Below, one piece after another: positions 6,260-6,329 of a DNA stretch of 6,329 bases. The first letter of the stretch is position 1; every line of letters begins with the position of its first letter. A program made the position numbers and the translations under genes. The stretch is from an uncultured Planctomycetaceae bacterium (GTDB lineage Bacteria; Planctomycetota; Planctomycetia; Pirellulales; JACPPG01), in NCBI GenBank assembly GCA_945957305.1, contig CAMFLN010000204.1, positions 1 to 6,329 on the forward strand. Direction: 5' to 3'. The notes under the pieces are model-generated. The model saw nothing but the letters and a program-made list of their open reading frames with translations, was not told the DNA's origin and searched no databases.

Positions 6260-6329
6260 TGCGACCGGTCTGGTCTGTCTTTCGCGGAGCGAGGCCGACG
6301 GAGGTGACTCGCGGGGAGTAAATCCCCTG

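Noticed and set aside
6313..6327. GGGGA-GTAAA-TCCCC inverted repeat at the window edge
   Set aside because: Only five pairs, cut off by the window end, and inside a frame that may be coding.

Overview
The window looks like a piece of a high-GC bacterial chromosome, most likely a planctomycete or a relative. This is inferred from several things together: GC-rich third codon positions, generous intergenic spacing (350 and 416 bases), a secreted cyanophycinase-like peptidase, a PEP-CTERM-type sorting tail and a bacterial sulfotransferase. No rRNA or other marker gene is present, so the assignment is tentative.

Layout: (1) Bases 1-2725 hold the 3' end of an ABC transporter ATPase gene, overlapping by 4 bases (ATGA) a large MacB/LolC/FtsX-type permease gene. 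The two are surely co-transcribed and form an inner-membrane complex that acts on periplasmic or envelope substrates. (2) Bases 2726-3075 are non-coding but structured. They hold stem-loops just behind the permease, an A-tract/U-tract hairpin that could be a weak terminator, a consensus -10 box, and a leader that can fold, ending in a good Shine-Dalgarno sequence. (3) Bases 3076-4317 encode a secreted peptidase S51 (cyanophycinase-like) protein with its Ser-His-Glu triad intact. (4) Bases 4345-4476 hold a headless PEP-CTERM sorting signal (VPAP, hydrophobic helix, RR). It lies in the same frame as the peptidase but behind two stop codons and looks like a gene remnant. The following 257 bases hold no convincing gene. 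(5) Bases 4734-5756 encode a PAPS-dependent sulfotransferase. (6) On the minus strand, bases 5783-6259 encode a small helical protein with two L[S/T]xxQ motifs. It converges on the sulfotransferase, and its frame stays open to the window edge.

Only the ABC pair is a clear operon. The other genes look like independent units. No mobile element, CRISPR array, tRNA or rRNA was seen. The observation most worth following up is the orphan PEP-CTERM tail next to the secreted peptidase.
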